A DNA stretch of 47,868 nucleotides from Saprospiraceae bacterium (GCA_028285545.1 JANQPA010000056.1:1-47868); one strand, 5' to 3'. Positions 27,777 to 36,480 are shown, numbered from the stretch's first letter. The notes: generated by a model from the sequence alone, not told the origin. Numbers and translations: made by a program.

Positions 27777-27844
27777 TATTTTCTTTGAATTCTAAATTAA
27801 GTCTAAAATCCTAAAATCCACAATTAAAATATCAAGCCCTTTCT

Positions 27845-27890
27845 CGTGAGCCCGCGGTTACGTGAATCCGTGAACCCGCAATTACGTGAA
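27845..27890. repeat. Two 22-bp direct repeats containing CGTGA words
   Basis: Copies at 27845-27866 and 27869-27890 differ at three positions (CGTGAGCCCGC.. and CGTGAACCCGC..), period 24. CGTGA occurs four times, spaced 16, 8 and 16 bp. The pair lies in the divergent spacer between the propeller lipoprotein and the LytTR regulator and is GC-rich against its AT-rich surroundings. Confidence 0.7.
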
Positions 27891-27976
27891 CACCTAAAAA
27901 ACTTTAAACATATCCCCATTTATTTCCATTTATTTCCTATTATTCAGTTCCTTTAAAAAAATGAAACATTTACCAA

Positions 27977-27984
27977 TAGCTTTG
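27977..27984 (+). promoter_or_regulatory. Candidate -7 box of the LytTR gene
   Basis: TAGCTTTG matches TAnnTTTG and ends 19 bp before the LytTR regulator ATG. The -33 region is poor (TTTA at 27952-27955). Confidence 0.4.
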
Positions 27985-28003
27985 ACTTCATAAATGCATT
28001 CCA

Positions 28004-28735
28004 ATGAAACCTTTACGCGCCATCATTGTAGAAGATGAACCTACCGGAATAGAAAACCTCCGTTTTAAACTCCAGGAATACTGCCCTGAAGTAGAAATCA
28101 TAGCGGAATGTCTTAATGGAAAGGATGCGATTCGACAAATTTTACGGTACCTTCCTGATGTAATCTTCCTGGATATAATGCTGGGTGATATGACCGGCTT
28201 TGATGTGCTAAAAGGAATTCGCCAACCCACTTTTGAGGTTATTTTTACCACCAGCTATGACGAATACGCCATCCAGGCTATTAAGTCCAATGCTTTGGAT
28301 TATTTACTTAAACCGATCGATGTAGACGAATTGATTGAAGCAGTATCAAAAATGAGACTCAAATTATTGGAAAAAGATGCAAGCCCTGTCACTACCTCAT
28401 CTTCTAAACTGGGCTTTCCCATATCCACCGGACAGCAATTCCTAGATCCTAATGATATTGTATATATCTCTGCTGAAGATAATGTGGCCATTCTGCATCT
28501 TCCTGAAAGAAAGAAAGTGAAACTAACCAAATCTCTAGGTTGGGTAGAAGAACTATTGGAGGACAAAGGGTTTTGCCGAGTCCATCATTCCTACATGATC
28601 AACTTCAATCATATGAATGAATACGTACGCCAGGATGGCGGTTATGTCATTATGAGTGACAAAAAGTTAATCAGTGTGGCTCGTCGCCGTAAGGATGAAT
28701 TTCTGTCTAAACTGGAATCGTGGGAGAATAGATGA
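28004..28735 (+). CDS. LytTR-family response regulator
   Basis: A 243-residue two-component regulator. The receiver domain has the acidic pocket EDE at 10-12, phospho-acceptor Asp57 in VIFLDIMLGD, the Thr/Ser switch in FTTSYDEYA and Lys in LLKPID. The C-terminal LytTR DNA-binding domain (about 140-240) includes DIVYISAEDNVAILH and FCRVHHSYMINFNHM. It lies just before a LytS-type kinase gene, so the pair is a cognate system. The order regulator-then-kinase is the reverse of the common one. A tandem octamer repeat separates the two genes. Confidence 0.95.
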   Translation: MKPLRAIIVEDEPTGIENLRFKLQEYCPEVEIIAECLNGKDAIRQILRYLPDVIFLDIMLGDMTGFDVLKGIRQPTFEVIFTTSYDEYAIQAIKSNALDYLLKPIDVDELIEAVSKMRLKLLEKDASPVTTSSSKLGFPISTGQQFLDPNDIVYISAEDNVAILHLPERKKVKLTKSLGWVEELLEDKGFCRVHHSYMINFNHMNEYVRQDGGYVIMSDKKLISVARRRKDEFLSKLESWENR

Positions 28736-28749
28736 TATTGATCTACTTT

Positions 28750-28800
28750 ACCAGACCACCAGACCACCAGACCACCAGACCACCAGACCACCAGACCACC
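28750..28800. repeat. Tandem octamer repeat ACCAGACC x6
   Basis: Six perfect copies of the 8-bp unit ACCAGACC (28750-28797) plus a partial ACC, in the gap between the LytTR regulator and its kinase. Perfect short units of this kind are prone to slippage. The repeat is outside the coding frames: an in-frame stop at 28854 precedes the kinase ATG. Confidence 0.95.
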
Positions 28801-28871
28801 ACTTACCCCCAAAATCGAACCTACTACCCTAAAAACCCTTTCAGTTACCCTGATAGACTTATTTCCCCCAT

Positions 28872-30938
28872 ATGCTCTCCCTATTTTTAGGAAAAATTAC
28901 CTACATTAATGAAAATTCAAGTGTTTTGACCCAAACAGCTTACATAAAATACCTTTGCTTCATCTTCACTGTTTTTGCAGTCCTTTTTCACAGCTGCTCC
29001 CGTTTTGATTTGGAGGATTATCAATTGGGTGAGCTGGCCCCTAGATCGGAGTCAGCACTTCAATTCATGGCAGATACCAGTCAAACACTTCCTATTCTAG
29101 CTACCTTTTCTAAAAAGAAGCAGGTGGATAGCCTCATCTATTATGCAGAGTGGATTAAAAATTACAATGAAGACATTGCTTTGTTTTATGCTCAGCAGGC
29201 TTATGATATGGCTACGGAGAAAAATTGGAATGTGCCTAGGGGGGTGAGTGCATATAGGATCGCATCTTTAAAAGTTTGGGAAGCAAAGTATGGAGAGGAT
29301 ATTGAAGATGCTATGGTAGATGCAAAAATAAGTAGAAGATTATTAGAACGATATGAGAATCCAAATTGGGAGGTATATTTAAGTAATTTATTCGGGTTTT
29401 TATTTAAACGTGACAATCTATTAGATTCTGCCAGATACTATTTTGAACAGGCCTTAATAAAAGTAGACCATCTAGAAACTGAAAAAAAGATTTTAGATAG
29501 AGATAAGGCTATGATCTTACATAATTTAGCGACGACTTATTCTTTGAAAGACTCAATAATTCATGTGACTTATTATCGAGAAAGCGACAGTTTATATGCT
29601 CTTATTGATAATAAAAAAGATCGAGCTCATTTATGGAAAGATCAGGGAATTTTTTTTCAGTATTATCGCCAATTTTCTAAAGCAGACTCTCTTTTTGATT
29701 TATGCCTTGATTATGGACTGGAAAATAATGATATAAACTATATTGTCTTGGCCTATCAAGAAAAGGGTTTGTCTTATGGACTTCAATTTTCATTATTTGA
29801 AAATAAGAATGCCTTTAGTAAAGCTTTATGGAACCTTAAAAAAGCATTGAATTATAGTCATAATAATGATTATAGGACCTATGAAATTATTGGTAACGTT
29901 TTTCAAGACAGTTGGGCTGTTGACATTGATGAAAGCCATGCAGATTCAGCCATTTACTACTATAAGTTAGCAATGGCAGGAGCACGAGAAGCAGGAGCTA
30001 TTCGTCAAATGAATGATTTAAGTGAAAATATAGCTACTTTATATAATTATGGAGGTGGTATACATAAGGAAGCTTTAGGAGAAAAAATTGGTTCATTCTT
30101 GAATGAGAATTATACTGGAGTAGTAGATACTATAACTAACCAAGCCAAAACTGCCTATCAAAGGATTAATAAGATTGAACAAAGAGACATTCAGTTAAAT
30201 GCGGCTAATGAAAGAAAGAATCAGTTATGGATAATTTTGAGTGTGTTTTTTGTCGCGGTAATGATCTTTATTTATTCTTTACAGAGGCAGCAAAATAGAC
30301 GTTTAAAAGCTGAAATGGAAGCTTTACGGGCTCAGATCAATCCTCACTTTATCTCAAACAGTCTAAATGCTATAGAGAGCTTGGTAAATTTAGGAAACAC
30401 CAAAGCAGCCTCCAAATATCTGGTTCATTTCTCTCGATTAACTAGGCAAATACTAACTGGTTCTAAAACATCTACGACTACGCTGACTGGCGAGCTAAAA
30501 ACTTTAGATCATTTTTTAGCTCTCGAACAATTGCGATTTAGAGATAAGTTGACTTATCAAATCAATGTAGATGAAGAAATAGATCAAGAAAAAGTTCAGA
30601 TCCCGGCCATGATCCTTCAGCCTTATGTAGAAAATGCTATTTGGCACGGCATTAAACCTAAATCTGAGGGGGGGCATGTACAGGTGAATGTAGATAGGGT
30701 AGGGAAATATCTATATTGTGCTGTCGAAGACAATGGGATTGGAAGGGATGAAGCTAAGGCCATAAAAAAATCTTCTGTAATGCAGCATAAATCTATGGGA
30801 ATGAAAATTACAGAAGATCGTATTAAAGCGATGGGAAGAATTAAAGGTTCGCAGGTAGAAATACAGGATCTTAAAGATGAAGTTGGACAAGCTAAAGGAA
30901 CAAGAGTCATTATTAAATTACCCTATAAAACCATATAG
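28872..30938 (+). CDS. LytS-type sensor histidine kinase with TPR-like sensor region
   Basis: A 688-residue membrane kinase. A hydrophobic segment (about 23-41) leads to a long helical sensor region (about 70-430) that reads as TPR-like repeats (YYAEWIKNYNEDIALFYAQQ, SARYYFEQALIKV, SKADSLFDLCLDYG, SAIYYYKLAMAGA). A transmembrane helix follows near 454-475, then a His_kinase (PF06580) domain with phospho-acceptor His492 in QINPHFISNSLNAIESL and the ATP-binding N-box YVENAIWHGI and DNGIGRDEA. It should phosphorylate the LytTR regulator encoded upstream. The tandem repeat 70 bp upstream may affect its expression. Confidence 0.93.
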   Translation: MLSLFLGKITYINENSSVLTQTAYIKYLCFIFTVFAVLFHSCSRFDLEDYQLGELAPRSESALQFMADTSQTLPILATFSKKKQVDSLIYYAEWIKNYNEDIALFYAQQAYDMATEKNWNVPRGVSAYRIASLKVWEAKYGEDIEDAMVDAKISRRLLERYENPNWEVYLSNLFGFLFKRDNLLDSARYYFEQALIKVDHLETEKKILDRDKAMILHNLATTYSLKDSIIHVTYYRESDSLYALIDNKKDRAHLWKDQGIFFQYYRQFSKADSLFDLCLDYGLENNDINYIVLAYQEKGLSYGLQFSLFENKNAFSKALWNLKKALNYSHNNDYRTYEIIGNVFQDSWAVDIDESHADSAIYYYKLAMAGAREAGAIRQMNDLSENIATLYNYGGGIHKEALGEKIGSFLNENYTGVVDTITNQAKTAYQRINKIEQRDIQLNAANERKNQLWIILSVFFVAVMIFIYSLQRQQNRRLKAEMEALRAQINPHFISNSLNAIESLVNLGNTKAASKYLVHFSRLTRQILTGSKTSTTTLTGELKTLDHFLALEQLRFRDKLTYQINVDEEIDQEKVQIPAMILQPYVENAIWHGIKPKSEGGHVQVNVDRVGKYLYCAVEDNGIGRDEAKAIKKSSVMQHKSMGMKITEDRIKAMGRIKGSQVEIQDLKDEVGQAKGTRVIIKLPYKTI

Positions 30939-31051
30939 GAGTATACCCTTTAGGGGGGGCGGATTTTAGGGTTTACCCTGAAATAATTTTAAGACAGCCT
31001 AAAGCCTGTCAACCCGAGATTCTAAAGAATGTACTCCAAAAACACTATATC

Positions 31052-33217
31052 ATGCCAGAAGTAGAAGAAAAAAAGAAATCGGTTAAAAAAACCAGCGAAC
31101 AAGATGGCTCCATCCGCCCCGGAAACGGCAATATCCTCGTCCTCCTGGTCGGCATCAACAAATACCGCCGGATCAATGATTTGGGAGGCTGTATTGCTGA
31201 CCTGGACAGAATAGAAGCATTTTTGAAAAAACGCTATCATATAGGGCAAATCACCGAAAAGAAATTATCCTTCATGGATCGTTTGCGTAAACTTTTAGGG
31301 CAAGTGAGTGAAGAGGTGGAAAGTGAAAATGAAGGAGGCATTATAACCTACAACATACCTCTAAAAGATTATAATGCCCTTAAAATATGCCGTCTGGAAA
31401 ATGAAAATGCCACCTACGAAAACATCATCCAAAAATTCCGCAATTTTTTAGGGACTGCTGGATCTACCGATCGGGTTTGGTTTCATTTCAGTGGGCATGG
31501 CTCTGAAGCTCCTACGGCTGAGGAATTCCTAAACCTGGAAGATGGAAAAGATCAATGCCTGATGTGTCATGATTTTGATCAAAATCCCAGAGAAAAAACC
31601 TTTAAAAATGCTTTGGCTGATAAAGAACTGGCGGCCCTATTGCATGAAATCGCCAATGGCCCCAATGGTTGCCCACATATAGTTTTGACAATGGATTGCT
31701 GTCATTCAGGAGGCCTAACCCGTGATTCTGAAGACTTTAAAGTTCGGCAGGCAGAAGTAGCAAAGGAAGTGAGCAACCGAAGTTTGGATTCATACTTGAA
31801 TGGATATTATAAAGAGCAAATGCAAAAATCCGGGCTGGAAAAACCTGAAGTGCCGGTTTCGCCGCATATCGTTTTAACGGCCTGTAGCAACCTGGAAAAA
31901 GCAGGTGAGCGCAGAGGTGGATTTTTTACCAATGGTTTAATAGATTCTTTGGAGAGCGTAGGAGGTGAAATCAGCTATGCCGATCTACAAGTACGAACCC
32001 GCTTTGTAGTTAAAAGGTTAAAAGCCAATCAGACTCCTCAGTTTAATGTAATAGGGGGAACAACGGCCTACTCTAGATTTTTGGAAGGAACGAATGAAGG
32101 AGATCCTGACCGATATGAAATCAAAAACATCTCTGGTGCCTGGGCCATCTCGGTAGGTGCTATCCATGGTTTACCATCCAATGCTGCTATTCAAAAAGTG
32201 GGGACCACTGGGAAAGAGACTATTAATTTGAAAATTTTTGCTTTTGGTACTCAAATGAACGACGCTCCAGTTGCCAGTGCCAGGCTTTTGGAAGTTGGGC
32301 CAATGTATAGCACTATTGAATTAACGGATGGGCAATTAGAAGAAACAAATACCTATTTCGGAGTATTGGACATTTTTCCAGCACCTCCGGAATTTATTCT
32401 GTTGGATGGCAAAAGTCAGGAAGTAGATGCTTTTGAAGAAAAGTGGCTTGATTTTCCCAAAATGAAAGCAAAAAATATCCATTATTTAAAGGGAAATGAA
32501 AGTGAGCGGCCCCACAATTTTGTGGTGGAAATGAAGGAGGATAATTATCAGATAAAAAATGTCTCGGAAGGCAGACCGGTAGATAAAGATTATTCCCAAC
32601 TGCTTTCTGGTACAGATCTGCAGGAAGAAATATTAAGAGATTTAATTAAAATTACCAATTGGCAGCGACTACTGAAACTGAAAAATGCCAACCTAGAATC
32701 TGAATTAAAGGACAAAGTTACTTTTGCCTTGGATGTTAAAGGGAGAGATAATAAAATAGCCCTAGAATGGCCAGACGATCAAGAAGGTGAAATTCATGCC
32801 GAACTCACACTTAAGGCTAGAGAAGATAACAGCATGGAATTGGATGGTCGCCCTGGAGGTCGATACTTTGATTTGTTCCCCAAAATTGAGATTAAAGGCA
32901 CAACCGAAAAACTGTATTGCTATCTGTTCAAACTACATGGATATGGCATCATTATCCATGAGGCCGAAAAGCCTATTGGTAAAAAAGAAGAGGATAAAAC
33001 TGTAGAATATGAGCGCATCCGTTGGGGCCTAAATGCCGATGAGGAAAGAGATATTTATTATTTCAAACTAATCGTCAGCTCAACAGAATTGGATTATCAC
33101 CAGCTTCTGCAAGCCAAAATTAAGGATCAGGATAGAGGTGATGAAATTCCGATACTTGAGAAAAGTTTTGAAGATTGGTATGCAGCTACAATAAAATTGG
33201 ATTTAACCAGGGAATAA
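31052..33217 (+). CDS. Caspase-like (peptidase C14) protein with long uncharacterised C-terminal region
   Basis: A 721-residue cytoplasmic protein with no signal peptide. The caspase domain spans about residues 27-345: first strand ILVLLVGINKYRR, catalytic His149 in WFHFSGHGSEAP, catalytic Cys217 in TMDCCHSGG (the metacaspase DxCHSG pattern), then HIVLTACSNLEKAGE. A further 370 residues are beta-rich with no recognised family; they may sense, bind or act as effector-recognition modules. The gene is 113 bp after the histidine kinase on the same strand and ahead of a PIN toxin-antitoxin pair. Caspase-like proteases in bacteria act in regulated proteolysis, cell death and defence; which applies here is unknown. 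Confidence 0.9.
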   Translation: MPEVEEKKKSVKKTSEQDGSIRPGNGNILVLLVGINKYRRINDLGGCIADLDRIEAFLKKRYHIGQITEKKLSFMDRLRKLLGQVSEEVESENEGGIITYNIPLKDYNALKICRLENENATYENIIQKFRNFLGTAGSTDRVWFHFSGHGSEAPTAEEFLNLEDGKDQCLMCHDFDQNPREKTFKNALADKELAALLHEIANGPNGCPHIVLTMDCCHSGGLTRDSEDFKVRQAEVAKEVSNRSLDSYLNGYYKEQMQKSGLEKPEVPVSPHIVLTACSNLEKAGERRGGFFTNGLIDSLESVGGEISYADLQVRTRFVVKRLKANQTPQFNVIGGTTAYSRFLEGTNEGDPDRYEIKNISGAWAISVGAIHGLPSNAAIQKVGTTGKETINLKIFAFGTQMNDAPVASARLLEVGPMYSTIELTDGQLEETNTYFGVLDIFPAPPEFILLDGKSQEVDAFEEKWLDFPKMKAKNIHYLKGNESERPHNFVVEMKEDNYQIKNVSEGRPVDKDYSQLLSGTDLQEEILRDLIKITNWQRLLKLKNANLESELKDKVTFALDVKGRDNKIALEWPDDQEGEIHAELTLKAREDNSMELDGRPGGRYFDLFPKIEIKGTTEKLYCYLFKLHGYGIIIHEAEKPIGKKEEDKTVEYERIRWGLNADEERDIYYFKLIVSSTELDYHQLLQAKIKDQDRGDEIPILEKSFEDWYAATIKLDLTRE

Positions 33218-33349
33218 TAAATAATAATGACCCTTAATAAAAAGTTGATTCTAGAAAAATCAATGGAATTAATATTAACTATTTAACTAAGTGAAGATTG
33301 AAAATGTTATTTAATATGCTTATTATAAGGATACAAAACTTCATTAATA

Positions 33350-33571
33350 ATGACGATTATAGATCAACCATTAACTAATCTTCAATTAGAACTTCTTAAA
33401 TTATTTAGTCTAAATTTATCGGAAGATGAATTAATTGAAGTAAGAAGAATGCTTGCAAACTTTTTTGCAGAAAGAGCTTCTGATGAAATGGACAAACTGT
33501 GGAAGGAGAACAATTGGACTAATGAAACCATGGATGAATGGTTGAGTAAGGACGATGATCAAAAGAGTTAA
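33350..33571 (+). CDS. Antitoxin of a PIN-type toxin-antitoxin pair
   Basis: A 73-residue acidic protein (LSEDELIEVRRMLANFFAER, then MDKLWKENNWTNETMDEWL). This arrangement of a short helix pair and a Trp-rich acidic tail is common for small proteins directly before PIN toxins in Bacteroidota, where the tail would block the nuclease active site. It ends 10 bp before the toxin ATG. DNA-binding residues are not obvious, so autoregulation is unproven. Confidence 0.85.
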   Translation: MTIIDQPLTNLQLELLKLFSLNLSEDELIEVRRMLANFFAERASDEMDKLWKENNWTNETMDEWLSKDDDQKS

Positions 33572-33581
33572 TTAGTAATGG

Positions 33582-33998
33582 ATGAAAATCGTTCTTGACA
33601 CGAATAGTCTTCTTGTTAGTATTGGTAGAGACTCAAAATACAGACCCATTTTCGATGCTCTTTTGACAGGAAAGATTAAATTGCTAATATCAAATGACAT
33701 TATTAATGAATATGTAGAGAAGATTTCGGAAAAAACCAATGCTCTAATTGCCGAAAATATTTCAAATCTTTTGATAAGCTCTCCTGATGTAGAAAAAGTT
33801 GAAATATATTTTAAATGGTCTATTATTAATAAAGACGCTGATGATAATAAATTCGTAGACTGTGCTCTCAATGGACAAGCTAACTTTTTGGTTACGGATG
33901 ATAAACATTTCAATGTATTAAAAGATGTCGGATTCCCACCATTGACTATAATTAGAACTACTGCTTTCCTGGAAGAATTAAAAAAGTTGGGAGGCTAG
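33582..33998 (+). CDS. PIN-domain ribonuclease toxin
   Basis: A 138-residue protein of the PIN_3/COG1569 group. The acidic metal-binding residues are visible: Asp6 in VLDTNSLL, a Glu in NEYVEKI, Asp in DADDNKFVDCA and Asp in LVTDDKHF. PIN toxins cleave RNA, often tRNA or mRNA, when free of antitoxin. It is translated just downstream of its partner. The active site looks intact. Confidence 0.9.
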   Translation: MKIVLDTNSLLVSIGRDSKYRPIFDALLTGKIKLLISNDIINEYVEKISEKTNALIAENISNLLISSPDVEKVEIYFKWSIINKDADDNKFVDCALNGQANFLVTDDKHFNVLKDVGFPPLTIIRTTAFLEELKKLGG

Positions 33999-34054
33999 AT
34001 TATAAACAATTTCCCCAAATATTCACCGTTCTAGAATTAAAAGACTAGAACACT

Positions 34055-34915
34055 ATGAGAAATTTACCCTTTCTTTTCCTTTTCTTTTTAAGTACGTCAT
34101 TTATCCTTCCCGATGGTAAAGTTCCTGTTTATGAATTAGAAGAAGCTATAGAAAAAGGGCTTGCTGAACTTATAGGAATAGAATATGTAGGTGATGATCA
34201 AGTCAGTATAAAAGTCAAAAACCTGCATAAGCGAAAAGATTTCAAAATTCATTTTAAAACAGGCCTACAGTTGGCCTCTCAGGATACTTCAGAGCAAGAT
34301 CAAATCATCCTTCGAGGGCGGAATGTGTTGGTTAGAGCTGGTAAATTTAGCAGCCCTAAATTTACCAGCTACTGCACTCAAGCCAGTAACATAAACCCTG
34401 GTAAAGGAAGTGTTTTTCAACTCAAAGAGCTTGCTGATGGTGCCTTACAGGAATTAGCGCAGTTTTTATCCAAAAAAAGAGATATGGAATATATGGTACA
34501 GCAAGCCATTTGGGTAATTACTGATGACCACGATCTCAAAGGTTTGCATCATGACGATCCGGAAAAAGCCATCAATGTTCAGCAGTTTGTATCTGAGCTG
34601 ACAGGTAAACCATTGCCTGAATACACCATTCGATATAAAGAAGCTCGAGAGCGCCAACGAGCTTTCACTCGTGAGCCTATTATGATTTATGGTGTTCACA
34701 AATATCAGTTGAAGGAGGACGGCATTTTTAGCTGTAAAATTTATAATGAAGCCGGTGAACTGGTGCAGGAGGTATTTGAAAAAATGCCTCAAAAAAAGGG
34801 GAATGTACGATTTACCTTCAAATTGGAAGCACGGAATCTACCAAAAGGGAAATATGTATCCAGAATCTTCAAAGAAGAACAGGTATTTCATGAGGTATGG
34901 GTGGAAAGTGTTTAA
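34055..34915 (+). CDS. Secreted protein of unknown function
   Basis: A 286-residue protein with signal peptide MRNLPFLFLFFLSTSFILPD. The mid-region (residues about 85-165) has a conserved-looking core: RGRNVLVRAGKFSSP, a Cys in TSYCTQASNINPGKG, LKELADGALQELAQFLSKK and QQAIWVITDDHDL. The last 75 residues look like a beta-sandwich (IYNEAGELVQEVFE, NVRFTFKLEARNLPKGKYVS) reminiscent of, but not matching, a T9SS tail. No family was recognised. It follows the PIN toxin by about 55 bp but is probably not part of the toxin unit. Confidence 0.8.
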   Translation: MRNLPFLFLFFLSTSFILPDGKVPVYELEEAIEKGLAELIGIEYVGDDQVSIKVKNLHKRKDFKIHFKTGLQLASQDTSEQDQIILRGRNVLVRAGKFSSPKFTSYCTQASNINPGKGSVFQLKELADGALQELAQFLSKKRDMEYMVQQAIWVITDDHDLKGLHHDDPEKAINVQQFVSELTGKPLPEYTIRYKEARERQRAFTREPIMIYGVHKYQLKEDGIFSCKIYNEAGELVQEVFEKMPQKKGNVRFTFKLEARNLPKGKYVSRIFKEEQVFHEVWVESV

Positions 34916-35207
34916 ATATCAAAAAGATAATCTTTAGTTAACCTGAATATCCTTGTTTGACTGTATTTTTGTCCTTCTTAGCAGTCTATTCAGCAGTGCA
35001 TTGATTAGGTATAATTATAAATCATTTTTTTTTGACACAGACTTCGTACACTGACTATTACTTCTACCTACTTCGGTAGACAGGGATTTTCACTGTTATA
35101 GTTTGTGCTGAATGAATCTTATTCTAATTATTAATACCAAAGAATGTACATAGGTAAAGACTACTAATTAAAATTTATCGAATCATTAACCTATAATTCT
35201 ACTATCG
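34916..35207. other. Intergenic region with inverted repeat copy
   Basis: A 292-bp spacer with no gene seen. Nearly half is dispersed-repeat copy C on the minus strand (34998-35134). No clear promoter for the following arsC-like gene was found. Confidence 0.5.
34998..35134 (-). repeat. Dispersed intergenic repeat, copy C (inverted)
   Basis: On the minus strand it reads ATTCAGC, then ACAGTGAAAATC and GTAATAGTCAGTGT, each matching copy B, then a run of nine A and ATGATT. Its centre has TCTACC-GAAGTA-GGTAGA, a small hairpin replacing the GCCTTAGGC hairpin of copy B. Its far end, GCATTGATTAG on the plus strand (34999-35009), matches the ends of the element at 41846-42032. Confidence 0.75.
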
Positions 35208-35852
35208 GTGAATACGAAGGATAAGCCAAATTTTTTTCCTCCTCTTCATTCTTATATTGAAGATCTTCTTCAGGAACCGGATCTGATTTCAGAAGATAGA
35301 AGAAAGACATTAATGGCCCTTGCCCAGTATGTTCAAAAGAAAATACAGGAAGAACAAGCAATACGTTTAAATTTTATCTGCACTCATAATTCCCGACGTA
35401 GCCATATTAGTCAGATCTGGGCGGCATGTGCAAGTGCCTTTTATGGTTTGGAAAATGTGCATACTTATTCCGGAGGTACGGAAGCTACGGCTTTTCATCC
35501 AAATGCTGTGGAATCTATGGAGCGAGCAGGATTTGGCATAGAAAAACCAGGAGGAGACAACCCCCATTATCAAGTATCCTTTGCTTCTGATCATGAACCC
35601 TTGGAATGTTTTTCTAAAACTTTTGATGATCCTTATAATCCTTCTGCAAATTTTGCTGCCATCATGACCTGTTCTCAAGCTGATGAGAACTGCCCCTTTG
35701 TTCCGGGTACAGAAATGAGATTATCTTTAACCTACGAAGATCCTAAAGCAGGAGACGGTACTCCAAAGGAGCAAGCCGTTTATGATGAACGCGTTAAACA
35801 AATTGGCAGGGAAATATTTTATGCTTTTTCTCAAGTAGAAATTCATGAATAA
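35208..35852 (+). CDS. arsC: Thioredoxin-coupled arsenate reductase-like phosphatase
   Basis: A 214-residue low-molecular-weight phosphatase fold. The P-loop is CTHNSRRS: Cys58, five residues, Arg64. Two more cysteines, Cys155 and Cys162 in TCSQADENCPFVPG, have the same seven-residue spacing as the redox pair of S. aureus/B. subtilis ArsC, and the acid loop DDP-like YEDP follows. This strongly suggests arsenate reduction with thioredoxin as electron donor. The N-terminal 50 residues are an extra helical extension. The start is GTG. The stop overlaps the aquaporin start by eight bases, so the two are translationally coupled. Confidence 0.88.
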   Translation: MNTKDKPNFFPPLHSYIEDLLQEPDLISEDRRKTLMALAQYVQKKIQEEQAIRLNFICTHNSRRSHISQIWAACASAFYGLENVHTYSGGTEATAFHPNAVESMERAGFGIEKPGGDNPHYQVSFASDHEPLECFSKTFDDPYNPSANFAAIMTCSQADENCPFVPGTEMRLSLTYEDPKAGDGTPKEQAVYDERVKQIGREIFYAFSQVEIHE

Positions 35853-36480
35853 ATTTATTGCAGAAACCATTGGAACCTTTACTTTAGTATTTTGTGGTAC
35901 CGGAGCCATCGTAATCGATGAAATCTCTGGCGGAACAGTCGGGCATTTAGGAATCGCTTTTACCTTTGGATTGATTGTAACGGCTATGATTTATTCTATT
36001 GGCGAAAAATCAGGGGCTCATATCAATCCGGCCGTCACCCTGGCCTTCTGGGTGGCTAAAAAAATGGAGGCCAAGGAGGTTCTACCTTACATTATTGCTC
36101 AGATTATTGGTGCCATTTTTGCCAGCGGCTTACTTAAACTCCTTTTCCCTGATACCTCTACCATGGGAGAAACCCTACCCACAGGTAGTCCTATGCAATC
36201 TTTTATATTGGAGATTATTTTGACCTTCTTTTTGATGTTTGTAATCATTAATGTGGCTACCGGTTCTAAGGAAGTAGGGATTATGGCGGGATTGGCTATC
36301 GGAATCACTGTTCTATTGGAAGCTTTATTTGCAGGCCCCATTAGCGGAGCCTCAATGAATCCTGCCAGATCTATAGGACCCGCATTATTGAATTTGAACT
36401 TTAACCACCTGTGGATTTATTTGGTTGCTCCTCCGATTGGAGCGGTTTTAAGTATTTTTGCCTGGAAGCTAATAAAGTAG
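35845..36480 (+). CDS. Aquaporin-family channel, probable arsenite channel
   Basis: A 211-residue major intrinsic protein with six membrane helices and both NPA boxes: SGAHINPAVTLAF and GASMNPARSIGP. The fold would form a water/solute pore. Its overlap with the ArsC-like gene recalls S. meliloti, where the aquaglyceroporin AqpS replaces ArsB and lets arsenite made by ArsC flow out. No ArsB, Acr3 or ArsR is encoded nearby. Arsenite transport is inferred from this context; water or ammonia transport cannot be excluded. Confidence 0.9.
   Translation: MNKFIAETIGTFTLVFCGTGAIVIDEISGGTVGHLGIAFTFGLIVTAMIYSIGEKSGAHINPAVTLAFWVAKKMEAKEVLPYIIAQIIGAIFASGLLKLLFPDTSTMGETLPTGSPMQSFILEIILTFFLMFVIINVATGSKEVGIMAGLAIGITVLLEALFAGPISGASMNPARSIGPALLNLNFNHLWIYLVAPPIGAVLSIFAWKLIK

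Noticed and set aside
28750-28800. Possible CRISPR array
   Set aside because: The octamers are continuous with no spacers and no cas genes are present; it is a simple tandem repeat.
30939-31051. Regulatory hairpins before the caspase gene (AGGGTTTACCCT, GACAG/CTGTC)
   Set aside because: Stems of five pairs are too short to support a riboswitch or terminator by eye.
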